Part shown: piece after piece, positions 39,509 through 49,536 of the stretch
Layout: every line of letters begins with the position of its first letter
Numbering within the stretch: the stretch's first letter is position 1
Source of the DNA: Dehalococcoidia bacterium
GTDB lineage: Bacteria > Chloroflexota > Dehalococcoidia > Lucifugimonadales > UBA3495
NCBI GenBank assembly: GCA_012959605.1
Contig: DUCU01000032.1
Location: forward strand, 70,455 to 134,454
DNA: 64,000 bases
Direction: 5' to 3'
The notes under the pieces: model-generated
What the model was told of the DNA's origin: nothing
Databases searched by the model: none
The model's input: the letters and a program-made list of their open reading frames with translations, nothing else
Made by a program: the position numbers and the translations under genes

Positions 39509-40612
39509 TTGACTGAAGATAACCTTAAAACTGCCCTCCATCGCACCCATGTAACGCTGGGTGGCCGCATGGTGCCCTTTGGCGGTTGGGATATGCCTGT
39601 TCAATACCCAGCCGGCATCCTGGCTGAAGTGCATGCCGTGCGTAATGCCACCGGGATCTTCGACGTTTCCCACATGGGCCGCCTCTATCTATCTGGCCCC
39701 AAGGCCACAGAATTCCTGGACTGGGTGCTCACGGGCTCTGCGGCATCGCTGCGGGTGGGCCGAGCCCGTTACTGCATGATCTGCAACGAGAAGGGCGGCG
39801 TCATTGATGACACCATCTTCTACCGCCTGGCTGAGGACCGTTATCTGCTGATTCCCAACGCCGGCAACCGACCAGCAGTGGTTGCCTGGTTCCAGCGTTG
39901 GATCGGCGAAAAATTCTCCCCCGGCTGCATTATGGAAGATGTAACAGACACGACAGGCCTAATCGCCTTCCAGGGCCCCGGCGCGGTGAATGCCATCGAC
40001 AAGATAGCCGACACGCCTTTGTCTGAAATGCGACCATTCTCTTGGGCCGAAGCCACCATCCAAGGCGCTCCCGTGCTGGTGGGTCGCACCGGCTACACCG
40101 GCGAGGACGGTTTCGAGATGCTCGTCCAGGGCGAGGACGTGGTCAAGGTCTGGCAGATACTTGCCGACTCTGGCGCAACGCCCTGCGGACTGGGTGCCCG
40201 AGACGTCTTACGCCTGGAAGCCGGCCTTCCGCTCCACGGCCATGAAATTGATGAAGTGACCACACCCATAGAAGCCGGCCTAGACCGATTTGTCCGGTTC
40301 GATAAAGAATACGTGGGCTCTGATGTATTGAAAGGCCAACAAGATAATGGTGTTGAACGAAAACTGGTCGGAATAACCCTCCCTGGCCGCAGCGCACCAC
40401 GCGCCGGATACAACATCCTGCACGAGGGCGAAACCATTGGAACCGTGACCAGTGGAAGCTTCTCCCCAACCCTTGACACCAGCATCGGCATGGGCTACGT
40501 TTTGGAACGTTATGTCGAGCCCGGCGCCGCACTAGATTTAGATATCAGAGGCCGTACCGTCCAGGTGACAGTGACGGAACTCCCGTTCTACAAACGCCCC
40601 AGGAGGACCTAG
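39509..40612 (+). CDS. gcvT: Glycine cleavage system T protein (aminomethyltransferase)
   Basis: LHRTHVTLGGRMVPFGGWDMPVQY; GRTGYTGEDGFE; start uncertain (TTG 39509, GTG 39479 or 39380). Confidence 0.92.
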   Translation: MTEDNLKTALHRTHVTLGGRMVPFGGWDMPVQYPAGILAEVHAVRNATGIFDVSHMGRLYLSGPKATEFLDWVLTGSAASLRVGRARYCMICNEKGGVIDDTIFYRLAEDRYLLIPNAGNRPAVVAWFQRWIGEKFSPGCIMEDVTDTTGLIAFQGPGAVNAIDKIADTPLSEMRPFSWAEATIQGAPVLVGRTGYTGEDGFEMLVQGEDVVKVWQILADSGATPCGLGARDVLRLEAGLPLHGHEIDEVTTPIEAGLDRFVRFDKEYVGSDVLKGQQDNGVERKLVGITLPGRSAPRAGYNILHEGETIGTVTSGSFSPTLDTSIGMGYVLERYVEPGAALDLDIRGRTVQVTVTELPFYKRPRRT

Positions 40613-40617
40613 TCAAA

Positions 40618-41007
40618 ATGAGTCCTGAAGACCGCAAATTTACTCAAGAACACGAATGGGTGATGGTAGACCCTGCCGCTGCTGGCACTGCCATCGCGGG
40701 TATCACCGAGTACGCCCAGGATCAACTGGGAGACATTGTCTTCTTTGAACTACCCAAGGTTGGTGACGCCGTGGCCCATCTGGGCAAGATGGGAGAGGTT
40801 GAATCGGTAAAGGCCGTTTCAGACCTGTTCTCCCCGATCAACGGCACAGTTACTGAGATTAATGAAAAACTTTTGGACCATCCTGAGCTGGTTAACGAAG
40901 ACCCCTTCGGCGAAGGTTGGCTCATCAAGGTTGCCATGACAGACGCTGCGGAGTTGGACGGTCTAATGTCGTCCCAAGACTACGACGCCTTCATCGCTGG
41001 ATTATAA
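40618..41007 (+). CDS. gcvH: Glycine cleavage system H protein
   Basis: HEWVMVDP...GITEYAQDQLGDIVFFELP; lipoyl-lysine segment EVESVKAVSDLFSPINGTV. Confidence 0.94.
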   Translation: MSPEDRKFTQEHEWVMVDPAAAGTAIAGITEYAQDQLGDIVFFELPKVGDAVAHLGKMGEVESVKAVSDLFSPINGTVTEINEKLLDHPELVNEDPFGEGWLIKVAMTDAAELDGLMSSQDYDAFIAGL

Positions 41008-42359
41008 TGACCGCTACTCGACCTAACACTTCAGGAACCAACGAGGAGCACTTCCAGTCCCACTACATACCTAGCACTATGGACGAACAGGCTGCGATGC
41101 TCGCCGCCCTTGGCATCGATAGCATTGACCAGCTCTTTACCGATATCCCAGACGAGTTCCGCAACCCTATTCTGAACCTGCCTGCTCCGCTTTCCGAACT
41201 GGAGATTCAGCAGGGACTGGGCCAGATGGCCGGTAAGAACCGTCCCTTGAGCAGCGGGCCTTCATTCCTAGGTGCGGGGTCGTACCACCACTTTATCCCC
41301 TCCATCGTTAAAGCGTTGATAACTCGCGGTGAGTTCCTCACCGCCTACACCCCCTACCAGGCAGAGGCCAGCCAGGGAACACTGCAGGTTATCTACGAGT
41401 TCCAGACCCTGATTTGCAACCTATATGGCATGGAAGTGGCCAACGCCGGCATGTATGACGGCGCCACCAGCCTGGCCGAGGCCACTCTAATGGCCTGCCG
41501 GGTGACCAAGCGAGAGAAAGTAGTCTTGGCCGATACCATCTCTCCGGCTTACATAGACGTAATTCGTACCTATTGTCAGTCTCAAGACATTGCGGTGGAG
41601 GTCGTTGACCCTTCCAACCCCGCGTTGGACAACGAGACTGCCTGTCTGGTGCTCCAGTATCCCAATTATTACGGATACATAGAAGACCAGAAAAAGCTGG
41701 TGGATGCCGCCCACGCCCAAGGCGCATTGGCAGTGGTCTCCTGTGATCCCACAGCCATGGGCATGTTGCAGACCCCGGGCCACTACGGCGCGGACATCGT
41801 CACCGGCGACGGCCAGCCTTTGGGCATCCCCACCAGCTACGGTGGACCCTACGTTGGCCTTTTCGCTGCCAAACAAGAATTCATCCGTCAGATGCCCAGT
41901 CGGTTATCTGGTCGGACGTTGGACAAGAACGGCAAGACTGGCTATGTGCTCACCCTGCAAACCAGGGAGCAGCACATCCGCCGGGAGCGCGCCACTTCCA
42001 ACATCTGCACCAACGAGGCTCTCTACGCCCTGGCCGCCACCATTTACCTGGCCGCCTTGGGCAAACAGGGAATGCGTCAGGTGGCCGAGTTGTGCTACCA
42101 CAAGGCGCATTACGCCGCCGCCCAGATTGGCCAACTGCCCGGTTATTCCCTGCCGATAAACGGCCCATTCTTCCAAGAATTTGTCGTTCAGTGCCCAGCG
42201 TCCCCTACCGAGATAAACAAAAAATTGATGGATCGGAACATTCTAGGCGGTCTGGACGTAAGCGAAAAAGTACCCAACGGCATGCTTCTATGCGTTACCG
42301 AGATGAACTCCAAAGAGGACATCGACGCCTTAGTAGCAGCCCTGTCGGAGATCAAGTAA
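41007..42359 (+). CDS. gcvPA: Glycine dehydrogenase (decarboxylating) subunit 1
   Basis: HYIPSTMDEQAAMLAALGI; YTPYQAEASQGTLQVIYEFQTLICNLYGMEVANAGMYDGATSLAEA; ATG overlaps the gcvH stop. Confidence 0.94.
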   Translation: MTATRPNTSGTNEEHFQSHYIPSTMDEQAAMLAALGIDSIDQLFTDIPDEFRNPILNLPAPLSELEIQQGLGQMAGKNRPLSSGPSFLGAGSYHHFIPSIVKALITRGEFLTAYTPYQAEASQGTLQVIYEFQTLICNLYGMEVANAGMYDGATSLAEATLMACRVTKREKVVLADTISPAYIDVIRTYCQSQDIAVEVVDPSNPALDNETACLVLQYPNYYGYIEDQKKLVDAAHAQGALAVVSCDPTAMGMLQTPGHYGADIVTGDGQPLGIPTSYGGPYVGLFAAKQEFIRQMPSRLSGRTLDKNGKTGYVLTLQTREQHIRRERATSNICTNEALYALAATIYLAALGKQGMRQVAELCYHKAHYAAAQIGQLPGYSLPINGPFFQEFVVQCPASPTEINKKLMDRNILGGLDVSEKVPNGMLLCVTEMNSKEDIDALVAALSEIK

Positions 42360-43825
42360 TGCAGCAAGGTGGAAACCGGCAGACTGAAAAACTGCTACTA
42401 CAGCGCAGCGTGCCAGGCCGTGTCGGCGTGGTACTACCGGGACTAGACGTCCCAGCCCAGCCGATGCCGGCCAATTCTTTGCTGCGAAATGAATTGGCGT
42501 TACCTGAGTTGTCAGAACCAGAGGTGGTTCAGTACTTCACCGGACTGAGCCTGAAAAATTTCTCGATCGACACTCATTTCTACCCGTTGGGCAGTTGTAC
42601 CATGAAGTACAACCCCAAGATTAATGACGAAATTGCTTTCCAGGCCGGATTTGCTGGCATTCATCCCTTGCAGCCCGTCGAACAGTCCCAGGGCGCTTTG
42701 GAATTGCTGTACAAGCTGCAGGGTTTCTTGGGCGAAATCACAGGACTACCCGCCGTCAGCCTGGCCACACTGGCTGGAGCCCACGGGGAGCTTGGCGGCA
42801 TGCTGATGATTCGGGCCCAACACCTGGCCAACGGCGAGACAGGTCGACTTAAAGTCGCAATCCCAGACAGCGCCCACGGCACCAACCCCGCGTCGGCCGC
42901 CATGGCCGGCTTCGAGGTTGTGGAACTAGCATCTGACAATGATGGCAACGTCGATCTGGGCGCCCTACGCAGCGTTGCTGGACCCGATCTGGCCGGTGTG
43001 ATGATTACTCTGCCCAGCACTCTGGGTCTGTTTGATACTAATATCCTTGAGGTTTGCCGCATCGTCCACGAGGCTGGCGGGCTGGTCTACGGCGATGGCG
43101 CCAACATGAACGCGCTACTCGGCCGAGTTAAGCTGGGTGATCTTGGCTTTGATGTGTGCCACCTAAACCTGCACAAGACCTTCAGCACCCCCCACGGCGG
43201 TGGTGGACCCGGCGCCGGGCCGGTGTGTTGCACTGAACAGCTAGCCCCCTATTTGGCAGCGCCAATGGTTACTCAAAACGGCGACTCCTATGACCTATTC
43301 ACACCAGAAAAAAGCATCGGGAAGCTAAGCGGTTTCCACGGGAACTTTGGTGTGCTGGTGCGGGCCTACACCTATATCAGGACACTGGGCGATGCCGGGA
43401 TAAAGTCCATCAGCGGCAATGCGGTGTTGAGCGCTAACTACATGATGAATGCTCTGCGCGGCGTCTATCACCTGCCCTATGACCGCACCTGCATGCACGA
43501 GGCGGTGTTCTCAGCCGACTTCCAGAAGGAACGCGGTTCAAGCGGATTGGAGATTGCCAAGCGGTTGTTGGACTATGGCTTCCACGCACCGACGATGTAC
43601 TTCCCTCTGATCGTCCACGAGGCGCTCATGATTGAGCCAACCGAGTCGGAGACCAAGGAAACCATCGACGCGTTCATCCAGGCCCTGATCGACATCGACC
43701 GCGAGGTCACCGAAGACACAGAGTTGGTGAACAACGCCCCCCACACCACGCCGGTGGCCAGGCTGGACGAAGCCAAAGCCGCCCGCCAACCCGACCTACG
43801 CTGGCAACCAGAAGCCGCCGACTAG
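42359..43825 (+). CDS. gcvPB: Glycine dehydrogenase (decarboxylating) subunit 2
   Basis: PLGSCTMKYNPKINDE; DVCHLNLHKTFSTPHGGGGPGAGPV PLP-lysine; ATG overlaps the gcvPA stop. Confidence 0.94.
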   Translation: MQQGGNRQTEKLLLQRSVPGRVGVVLPGLDVPAQPMPANSLLRNELALPELSEPEVVQYFTGLSLKNFSIDTHFYPLGSCTMKYNPKINDEIAFQAGFAGIHPLQPVEQSQGALELLYKLQGFLGEITGLPAVSLATLAGAHGELGGMLMIRAQHLANGETGRLKVAIPDSAHGTNPASAAMAGFEVVELASDNDGNVDLGALRSVAGPDLAGVMITLPSTLGLFDTNILEVCRIVHEAGGLVYGDGANMNALLGRVKLGDLGFDVCHLNLHKTFSTPHGGGGPGAGPVCCTEQLAPYLAAPMVTQNGDSYDLFTPEKSIGKLSGFHGNFGVLVRAYTYIRTLGDAGIKSISGNAVLSANYMMNALRGVYHLPYDRTCMHEAVFSADFQKERGSSGLEIAKRLLDYGFHAPTMYFPLIVHEALMIEPTESETKETIDAFIQALIDIDREVTEDTELVNNAPHTTPVARLDEAKAARQPDLRWQPEAAD

Positions 43826-43868
43826 GTTTTCTGACTGAGAGGAACGAGCGGCAACGACTTCTCATTCC

Positions 43869-43892
43869 GCTCATCCTGAGCCTGTCGAAGGA
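43869..43892. repeat. Intergenic repeat-like motif GCTCATCCTGAGCCTGTCGAAGGA
   Basis: Matches a short sequence I recognise as recurring in intergenic regions of many bacteria; only one copy seen here. Confidence 0.4.
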
Positions 43893-43902
43893 CCTGTTCT
43901 CC

Positions 43903-44838
43903 TTAACCGTTCTTCTCGGCGTCCAGAATCGCCTTGATGGCAGCTTCGTCAGCCCGAACCTCTACTCCGGCCCGCTCTTCCTGTAGCAGCATTGCCACCC
44001 TGGAATCACGGTCGCCCCAGCCCCGGTTGATAGCCTCGGTCATCTCCGCCAAAGCCAGGTTGGCCAGGCGCATGGGAACGTCATATTCCCGACCCACGGA
44101 AACAGCAAGATCCACGTCTTTACGGGCCAGGTTCAGCGCGAAGTCCGGCGGGTCGAACTTCCCGGGCAGCAGATGCTCCGCCAGACCTTCAAACGTTCCG
44201 CGTCGGCCCTGTGCTCCCTTCCGCACCGCCTGCCATAGAGCCAGAGGCTCCACACCGGCTTTGACGCCCATTGTGAATACCTCCGCCAGGGCTGCCTGCA
44301 CTACGTATCCCGCGCAGTTGTGCACCAACTTGGCCACCGCACCGCTGCCGATTGGGCCAACGTAATAGGCCTGGTCACCGATCGCATCCAAAACGGGTTT
44401 GCAGCGGTCGAAAACATCCTTGTCGCCACCAACCCAGATGGCTAGCCGACCACTCTCTGCGCCTCTGGGGCCGCCGCTTACAGGGGCGTCCAGAACTTCT
44501 ATGCCGCGCGCCGCTGCTTCCGCGTGTATCTTGCGAATCATGCCGGGGGTGCTGGTACTCAGGTCAAAATAGACTTTGCCTGCGCTCATCCCTTCCATGA
44601 TGCCCGACTCGCCCAAAGCCACTGCTTCCACCTGCGTGGGGCCAGGCAGCGATGTGAAAACAATCTCCGATTGCTCAGCCACTGCTTTCGGGTTATCGGC
44701 CCACGTAGCGCCGGCTTCCAGATGACGCGCGGCCGCAGCCTGGTTGATGTCATGTACAACCAGCTCATTACCGCCGTTCAGGGCGTTGTAGGCCATGTGC
44801 CCGCCCATGGTGCCAAGTCCAATAAACCCTACCTTCAT
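43903..44838 (-). CDS. NAD(P)-dependent oxidoreductase, 3-hydroxyisobutyrate dehydrogenase family
   Basis: VGFIGLGTMGGHMAYN; DAPVSGGPRGAESGRLAIWVGG. Confidence 0.9.
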   Translation of the reverse strand: MKVGFIGLGTMGGHMAYNALNGGNELVVHDINQAAAARHLEAGATWADNPKAVAEQSEIVFTSLPGPTQVEAVALGESGIMEGMSAGKVYFDLSTSTPGMIRKIHAEAAARGIEVLDAPVSGGPRGAESGRLAIWVGGDKDVFDRCKPVLDAIGDQAYYVGPIGSGAVAKLVHNCAGYVVQAALAEVFTMGVKAGVEPLALWQAVRKGAQGRRGTFEGLAEHLLPGKFDPPDFALNLARKDVDLAVSVGREYDVPMRLANLALAEMTEAINRGWGDRDSRVAMLLQEERAGVEVRADEAAIKAILDAEKNG

Positions 44839-44994
44839 TCTTCCTCCGCAGCGGGAACCCCGCGCAATTTATTCACTTTTAATCGTGGATAACATAGCAT
44901 GGTCAGCTGCACATGCACCACCGAAGCCATAACACTTGAGGTGCGCTAGAATGTAGTCACAAATAATCAGGCTAAAACTGGAGCGTAACCGAGC

Positions 44995-45969
44995 ATGGTG
45001 GAACATCAGGAAAAACTGTGGACATTTGATGCGGTGGAAGCGGGGCAGATTGGTAACGAAACTACCGTAGAAATTACTGCGGAAAATATCGCTGGGTACG
45101 CCCGAATTGCGTTGAACTCTGACCCCTTTTACCAGTCGGGCGGCAGCGACCTGGTTGCCATGCCGACCATGGTGATGTCTTACGCACCGCTGCTCCGAGA
45201 AGAGATTGCAGACGCCAACGGGTTTGTCGCCTTTGAAGTTTCCGAGACAGCCCGCAGTCAAACTCCGTTCGCCAAATGCGAAGCTCGTTGGTTCTTGCCG
45301 GTGATGCCTGGGGATGTCATCACCGGACGCCGAAAGGTGCTGGAGAAGTACGAGCGTCGGGGCAGCAAGTTTGTCACCTTCCGGGTGGAGGCCATCAACC
45401 AGCGGGGCGAGAAGGCCGCTGAGTACGACTACACCTGCATTTTTGAGTACGCCAAGGGGCAGCGAACTGTTCCGGCCAAAAACGACGGCCCTTCATCTAA
45501 GGCCACTCCAGAAACACCGCAGTCATCTAACTCTGGCTTTTTGGAATTCAACTCGGCGTCCATCGGTAACGTTTTAGCAGAGTTGGCAATCACCGAGAGC
45601 GAAGAAATCATGATTCGGAAGAACGATTTCCGCCTAGCTGGCCGCAAGAATGACAGCAACATCCACACCGATGAGGATTTTGCCAAACAGAACATCTTTG
45701 CCGGCGTGACTAACTCGGGTCCTGCCACCATGTCCTACGTAGACCAGAACCTGGCGATGTCCTTCCCTGTCAGCAGTTTTTATTCGGGCGGCAGCTTACT
45801 CATGCGGGCTATCACACCCTTCCGAGGCGGCGACACAGTCACCTTTCAAGGCGAAATAACTGGCAAGAGCGAAGAAGGCGGCAAGAAGCTGCTGGAAGTC
45901 CGTGTCAAAGGTATCAACCAGCGGGGCGAGTTGGTCAGCCTATCAGACGCTAGTCTCCCGTTCGCGTAA
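44995..45969 (+). CDS. Tandem-hotdog MaoC-like protein
   Basis: Two related halves each ending in VxGINQRGE... (FRVEAINQRGEKAAEY; EVRVKGINQRGELVSL). Confidence 0.65.
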   Translation: MVEHQEKLWTFDAVEAGQIGNETTVEITAENIAGYARIALNSDPFYQSGGSDLVAMPTMVMSYAPLLREEIADANGFVAFEVSETARSQTPFAKCEARWFLPVMPGDVITGRRKVLEKYERRGSKFVTFRVEAINQRGEKAAEYDYTCIFEYAKGQRTVPAKNDGPSSKATPETPQSSNSGFLEFNSASIGNVLAELAITESEEIMIRKNDFRLAGRKNDSNIHTDEDFAKQNIFAGVTNSGPATMSYVDQNLAMSFPVSSFYSGGSLLMRAITPFRGGDTVTFQGEITGKSEEGGKKLLEVRVKGINQRGELVSLSDASLPFA

Positions 45970-45972
45970 CCC

Positions 45973-46395
45973 CTACCTAAGCTTCCCGTACACTCGATCG
46001 GGCTTGACCAGGACTATCACTGCGTCTTGTTTAACCATAGCTTGGTCGTATTCTTCCCAGTCTGGGTGGTCTTTATCGCCACAGACGCGAAAGACTTCGC
46101 GGAGTTCCACTCGCATTTTTTCCGGGTCAGTGTTGTGGTAGTCCATCAGCGTCGCTTGGCCCTCAACCACCGCACACGTGCGCCAGTTTTCAGTCACCGA
46201 CATCACGGTACAGCGAGGATCCCTCCGCAGATTGCGGACCTTGGCCGAGGTGCCGTTCACGATTACAAAAGCGGCGTTCCCTTGATAGGCCCCACAGACC
46301 ACTATGCTGGAATGACCGGCCCCATTGGCCTGGAATGTCGTTATCACTCCGCGGTGATTGGTTTCAAAATGGCTCTGAACGTCTTTGAACTCCAT
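45973..46395 (-). CDS. PPOX/F420-type split beta-barrel protein
   Basis: FQANGAGHSSIVVCGAYQGNAAFVIVNGTSAKVRNLRRDPRCTVMS; start set at ATG 46395. Confidence 0.8.
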   Translation of the reverse strand: MEFKDVQSHFETNHRGVITTFQANGAGHSSIVVCGAYQGNAAFVIVNGTSAKVRNLRRDPRCTVMSVTENWRTCAVVEGQATLMDYHNTDPEKMRVELREVFRVCGDKDHPDWEEYDQAMVKQDAVIVLVKPDRVYGKLR

Positions 46396-46521
46396 AACTG
46401 CACCTCGCTGAATTTTCCTGGGCTGAATCATTCCTGAATCCTGTTGGTAGTACTTTACGGCATTTGGTATACCATAGCAGCCATTGAATCGACACGCGAG
46501 ACCAGGCACGGGGGTGTTCAC

Positions 46522-47328
46522 TTGGAATATCGGGAATTGGGCAACACTGGCGAGATGGTGCCGGAGATTGGCCTAGGCACCTGGAGATATAAGGGCGGGC
46601 CAGAACCACTGCAAAAGGGCATCGACCTGGGCGCGTATCTGATCGACACCGCCGAGATGTACAAGACCGAAGATGCGGTAGGCGCCGCGATTAAAGACCG
46701 GCGTGACAAAGTATTTTTGGCCACCAAAGTCCTAGGCAGCAACCTTCGTCACGATGACGTCCTACGGGCTGCGGAAAAGAGCCTACGCCTGCTCAATGAC
46801 AATGTTATCGACCTCTACCAGATTCACTGGTCCGACCGGTCGGTGCCCATCGCTGAGACCATGGGAGCCATGGAGGATTTGGTGACGCGGGGAATGGTGC
46901 GCTACATCGGAGTAAGCAACTTCTCAGTTGCCGAGATGCAAGACGCGCAACAGGTCATGACCAACAACCCAATCGTCTCCAACCAAGTGCTCTACAACCT
47001 CAAACGCAGAGATATCGAGTACGACCTGATTCCTTATTGTGTGGACAACGACGTCACCATCATTGCATACACTCCCCTGGCTGACGGATCGCTTTCAGGA
47101 AAGTCACGCTACCGACCCGACAAGGGCGGCTTGGTTCTAATGCGGGTGGCCGAAGAAGTGGGCAAGACAGCGGCGCAGGTGGCCCTCAACTGGTGCCTGT
47201 CCCGACCCAACGTAATTGTCATACCCAAGACCAACAGCGTCGCCCGCACAATAGAAAATTGCGAGGCATCGAGCTGGTTACTCACTGCCGAACAAGTCGC
47301 CGCGCTAGACGAGGCTTTCCCCCTCTAA
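46522..47328 (+). CDS. Aldo/keto reductase
   Basis: YRELGNTGEMVPEIGLGTWRY; IDTAEMY; DLYQIHW; NWCLSRPNVIVIPKTNS; TTG start. Confidence 0.9.
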   Translation: MEYRELGNTGEMVPEIGLGTWRYKGGPEPLQKGIDLGAYLIDTAEMYKTEDAVGAAIKDRRDKVFLATKVLGSNLRHDDVLRAAEKSLRLLNDNVIDLYQIHWSDRSVPIAETMGAMEDLVTRGMVRYIGVSNFSVAEMQDAQQVMTNNPIVSNQVLYNLKRRDIEYDLIPYCVDNDVTIIAYTPLADGSLSGKSRYRPDKGGLVLMRVAEEVGKTAAQVALNWCLSRPNVIVIPKTNSVARTIENCEASSWLLTAEQVAALDEAFPL

Positions 47329-48794
47329 GGTTCTCGTTTACCTCGTGCCATGCCCAGCGCTGGCACGATTGCGATTACTGAGATCAGGGAAGCTGTCAGG
47401 AAGAACCGTTGGAACAGTTCAAGTCCCGCGTTGTTAACGTTGGATGAGTACTCAGCAGCACGGGCTTCAAAGACGGTGGTTTCCTCTCCCGCCAGCGAAA
47501 AGGGAAACTCCAGCCCGGCGGTGAGCCCCTGAAAATGCTCCACTCCCCAGGCTGACAGGGTAGCCAAGCCAAGTGTCATGCCCATCATGCGAGAGACTAC
47601 CACCAACGACGCCGCTGTCCCTCGATAGTCGTCGTCTGCCGAACTGAGCGCCTGCACGGTAATTGGCGCAATCACCAGGCCAAACCCGAACCCGGCAATC
47701 AGCAGATGGATCGTCAACGCCGGGTCAGCGATACCCAACTCCCAACCGCTGGCCAAGAACATGCCAACCGCCATCATCGCCAACCCAACCACGGTCAGCG
47801 GACTAGAACCAAATCGGTTGACCATCAACCCCCCAGCCACTGCCCCCAACGGGATGGCGCCGGTCAAACGCAGCAACCAGAGTGCCCCGGTAAAGGGCGA
47901 TTTTCCCATGACGGTGTTGGCCATCAGCGGCACAGTCACCATGGCAACAATCAATGCCACACCCACGAGCACCTGGGTCAAATTGGACGTTAAAAACGAC
48001 CAGGAACGAAACAATGCTGGAGCTAGCAATGGCTGATACGCCCTGGCTTCAACCAAAACCAGCAAAGCAACCAGACCGACGCCTACTGCCGCCAATAAGA
48101 ACGGATACGGCGAATCTAAGGTGAAGAGGCTGGTCCGAGACAGAGCAAGCGAGAGCGCCAACAGCGCGGCTACCAGGACTACCCCACCCATGTAGTCCAC
48201 TTTGGCTGTTACGTCACGGCGATTGGGCAGCCAGAATAAGGCGGCAAAAATCACCGCGCTCTGAGGCACGTTCAGCCAGAAGATCCAACGCCAGTTCAAG
48301 GCTTCAACTATCGTCCCGCCGTAGGCCGGACCCAACATAGATCCGGCTTCCGCAGATCCTCCGACGATTCCTAGCGCCAATCCTCTCTGCCCTTTGGGAA
48401 CAAGGGTGGTGGCCAGGGCCATGCCGATGGGGACAGTTGCGCCGCCGCCCACCGCTTGTATGACCCTCGCACCGACCATCCACTCGAGACTTGATGAGAC
48501 TGCCACTAGGCAAGTACCGATACAAAAGACTACTAATGAAGCCTGATAGACACGTGGGTAGCCGTAAACGTCGCCCAGGCGGCCGATCAAGGGCATGGCC
48601 ACAGTGTACCCAAGCAGATAGGCGGTGATGATCCAAGAGACTCGGTCCAATTGGGTTATGGGGATTTTCAGATCCAGCATCACACTGGGCAGCGCCGTCA
48701 CCACCACCGTCTGATCAAGGGCGGTGATGAATGTCCCAAGGCCGATAATTGCCAGGACAAACGGAATTGGCAGTTCTCGGTCTTTTCCCAGCAT
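47325..48794 (-). CDS. MFS transporter, DHA2 (EmrB/QacA-like) family
   Basis: TFITALDQTVVVTALPSVMLDL; WIITAYLLGYTVAMPLIGRLGDVYG; start set at ATG 48794. Confidence 0.88.
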   Translation of the reverse strand: MLGKDRELPIPFVLAIIGLGTFITALDQTVVVTALPSVMLDLKIPITQLDRVSWIITAYLLGYTVAMPLIGRLGDVYGYPRVYQASLVVFCIGTCLVAVSSSLEWMVGARVIQAVGGGATVPIGMALATTLVPKGQRGLALGIVGGSAEAGSMLGPAYGGTIVEALNWRWIFWLNVPQSAVIFAALFWLPNRRDVTAKVDYMGGVVLVAALLALSLALSRTSLFTLDSPYPFLLAAVGVGLVALLVLVEARAYQPLLAPALFRSWSFLTSNLTQVLVGVALIVAMVTVPLMANTVMGKSPFTGALWLLRLTGAIPLGAVAGGLMVNRFGSSPLTVVGLAMMAVGMFLASGWELGIADPALTIHLLIAGFGFGLVIAPITVQALSSADDDYRGTAASLVVVSRMMGMTLGLATLSAWGVEHFQGLTAGLEFPFSLAGEETTVFEARAAEYSSNVNNAGLELFQRFFLTASLISVIAIVPALGMARGKREP

Positions 48795-48810
48795 TGCTAT
48801 GGCTTTAACC

Positions 48811-49536
48811 CTAGTGATCGTCCGGCGGTTCAATCACCACCGGCTGGTTGATATCTTCAAGGATCAATTGGCGAACAGTGTTTTTTTCATCAGTAGGCAC
48901 GACTCGGCCAATTATATGCACCTGCTGTAAAAGGCCTTGGCTCTGGTCCAACCAAAGCTCAAGCTGAACCGGAAATCCCTGCCCCGCTCCAGGCACCAAT
49001 TCTGAAAGGTCTTCAGAGGCTATTTGGCCCTTGATGTAAAGTGTATCCAAATCGCCTCGTCGTTCTTCACCAATGACCATGGGTCCTTGTACCGCTTCTA
49101 CGATGTCGGCGAGGGTCTGCCCCAAGCCGGAGAGATTAAAGGGGAGACTGTCGGCGGAGATTTGATTCCAACGTCCGCTGAGGATATTGGTCATGTAGGC
49201 CGTGTCATCAATAGTGATGATGCTGATCTCAATGTACGACTTGGGAAACTCCGATTCCGCTTCAATCGTAACGCTGAACCGGCCGGGGATCGACACCTCT
49301 CCCGAGACCTTGGTCATAAGGACTCCAGGAACCAATATTGTGCTGCCTTCCAAATGGTCCAGGGTAAATGATGCCGATTCCAAGGCCAACAATTGGGCCA
49401 CGGCCTGACTCATCGCTGGACCAGGGTCGATGTCAGAAAATTCCGCCTGGGTAGTGCGATCCGAGCCACAGGCAACCAACAAAACGGCCACCATCAACGC
49501 AACAATTAGAAGCTTGTACCTTAGTTCCACGACCAA
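48811..49536 (-). CDS. LppX/LprAFG-like lipoprotein
   Basis: MVAVLLVACGSD lipobox; ESASFTLDHLEG...SGEVSIPGRFSVTIEAE. Confidence 0.7.
   Translation of the reverse strand: MVVELRYKLLIVALMVAVLLVACGSDRTTQAEFSDIDPGPAMSQAVAQLLALESASFTLDHLEGSTILVPGVLMTKVSGEVSIPGRFSVTIEAESEFPKSYIEISIITIDDTAYMTNILSGRWNQISADSLPFNLSGLGQTLADIVEAVQGPMVIGEERRGDLDTLYIKGQIASEDLSELVPGAGQGFPVQLELWLDQSQGLLQQVHIIGRVVPTDEKNTVRQLILEDINQPVVIEPPDDH

Noticed and set aside
39316-39509. Glycine riboswitch upstream of gcvT
   Set aside because: I could not identify the conserved tandem aptamer motifs; only a simple hairpin is visible.
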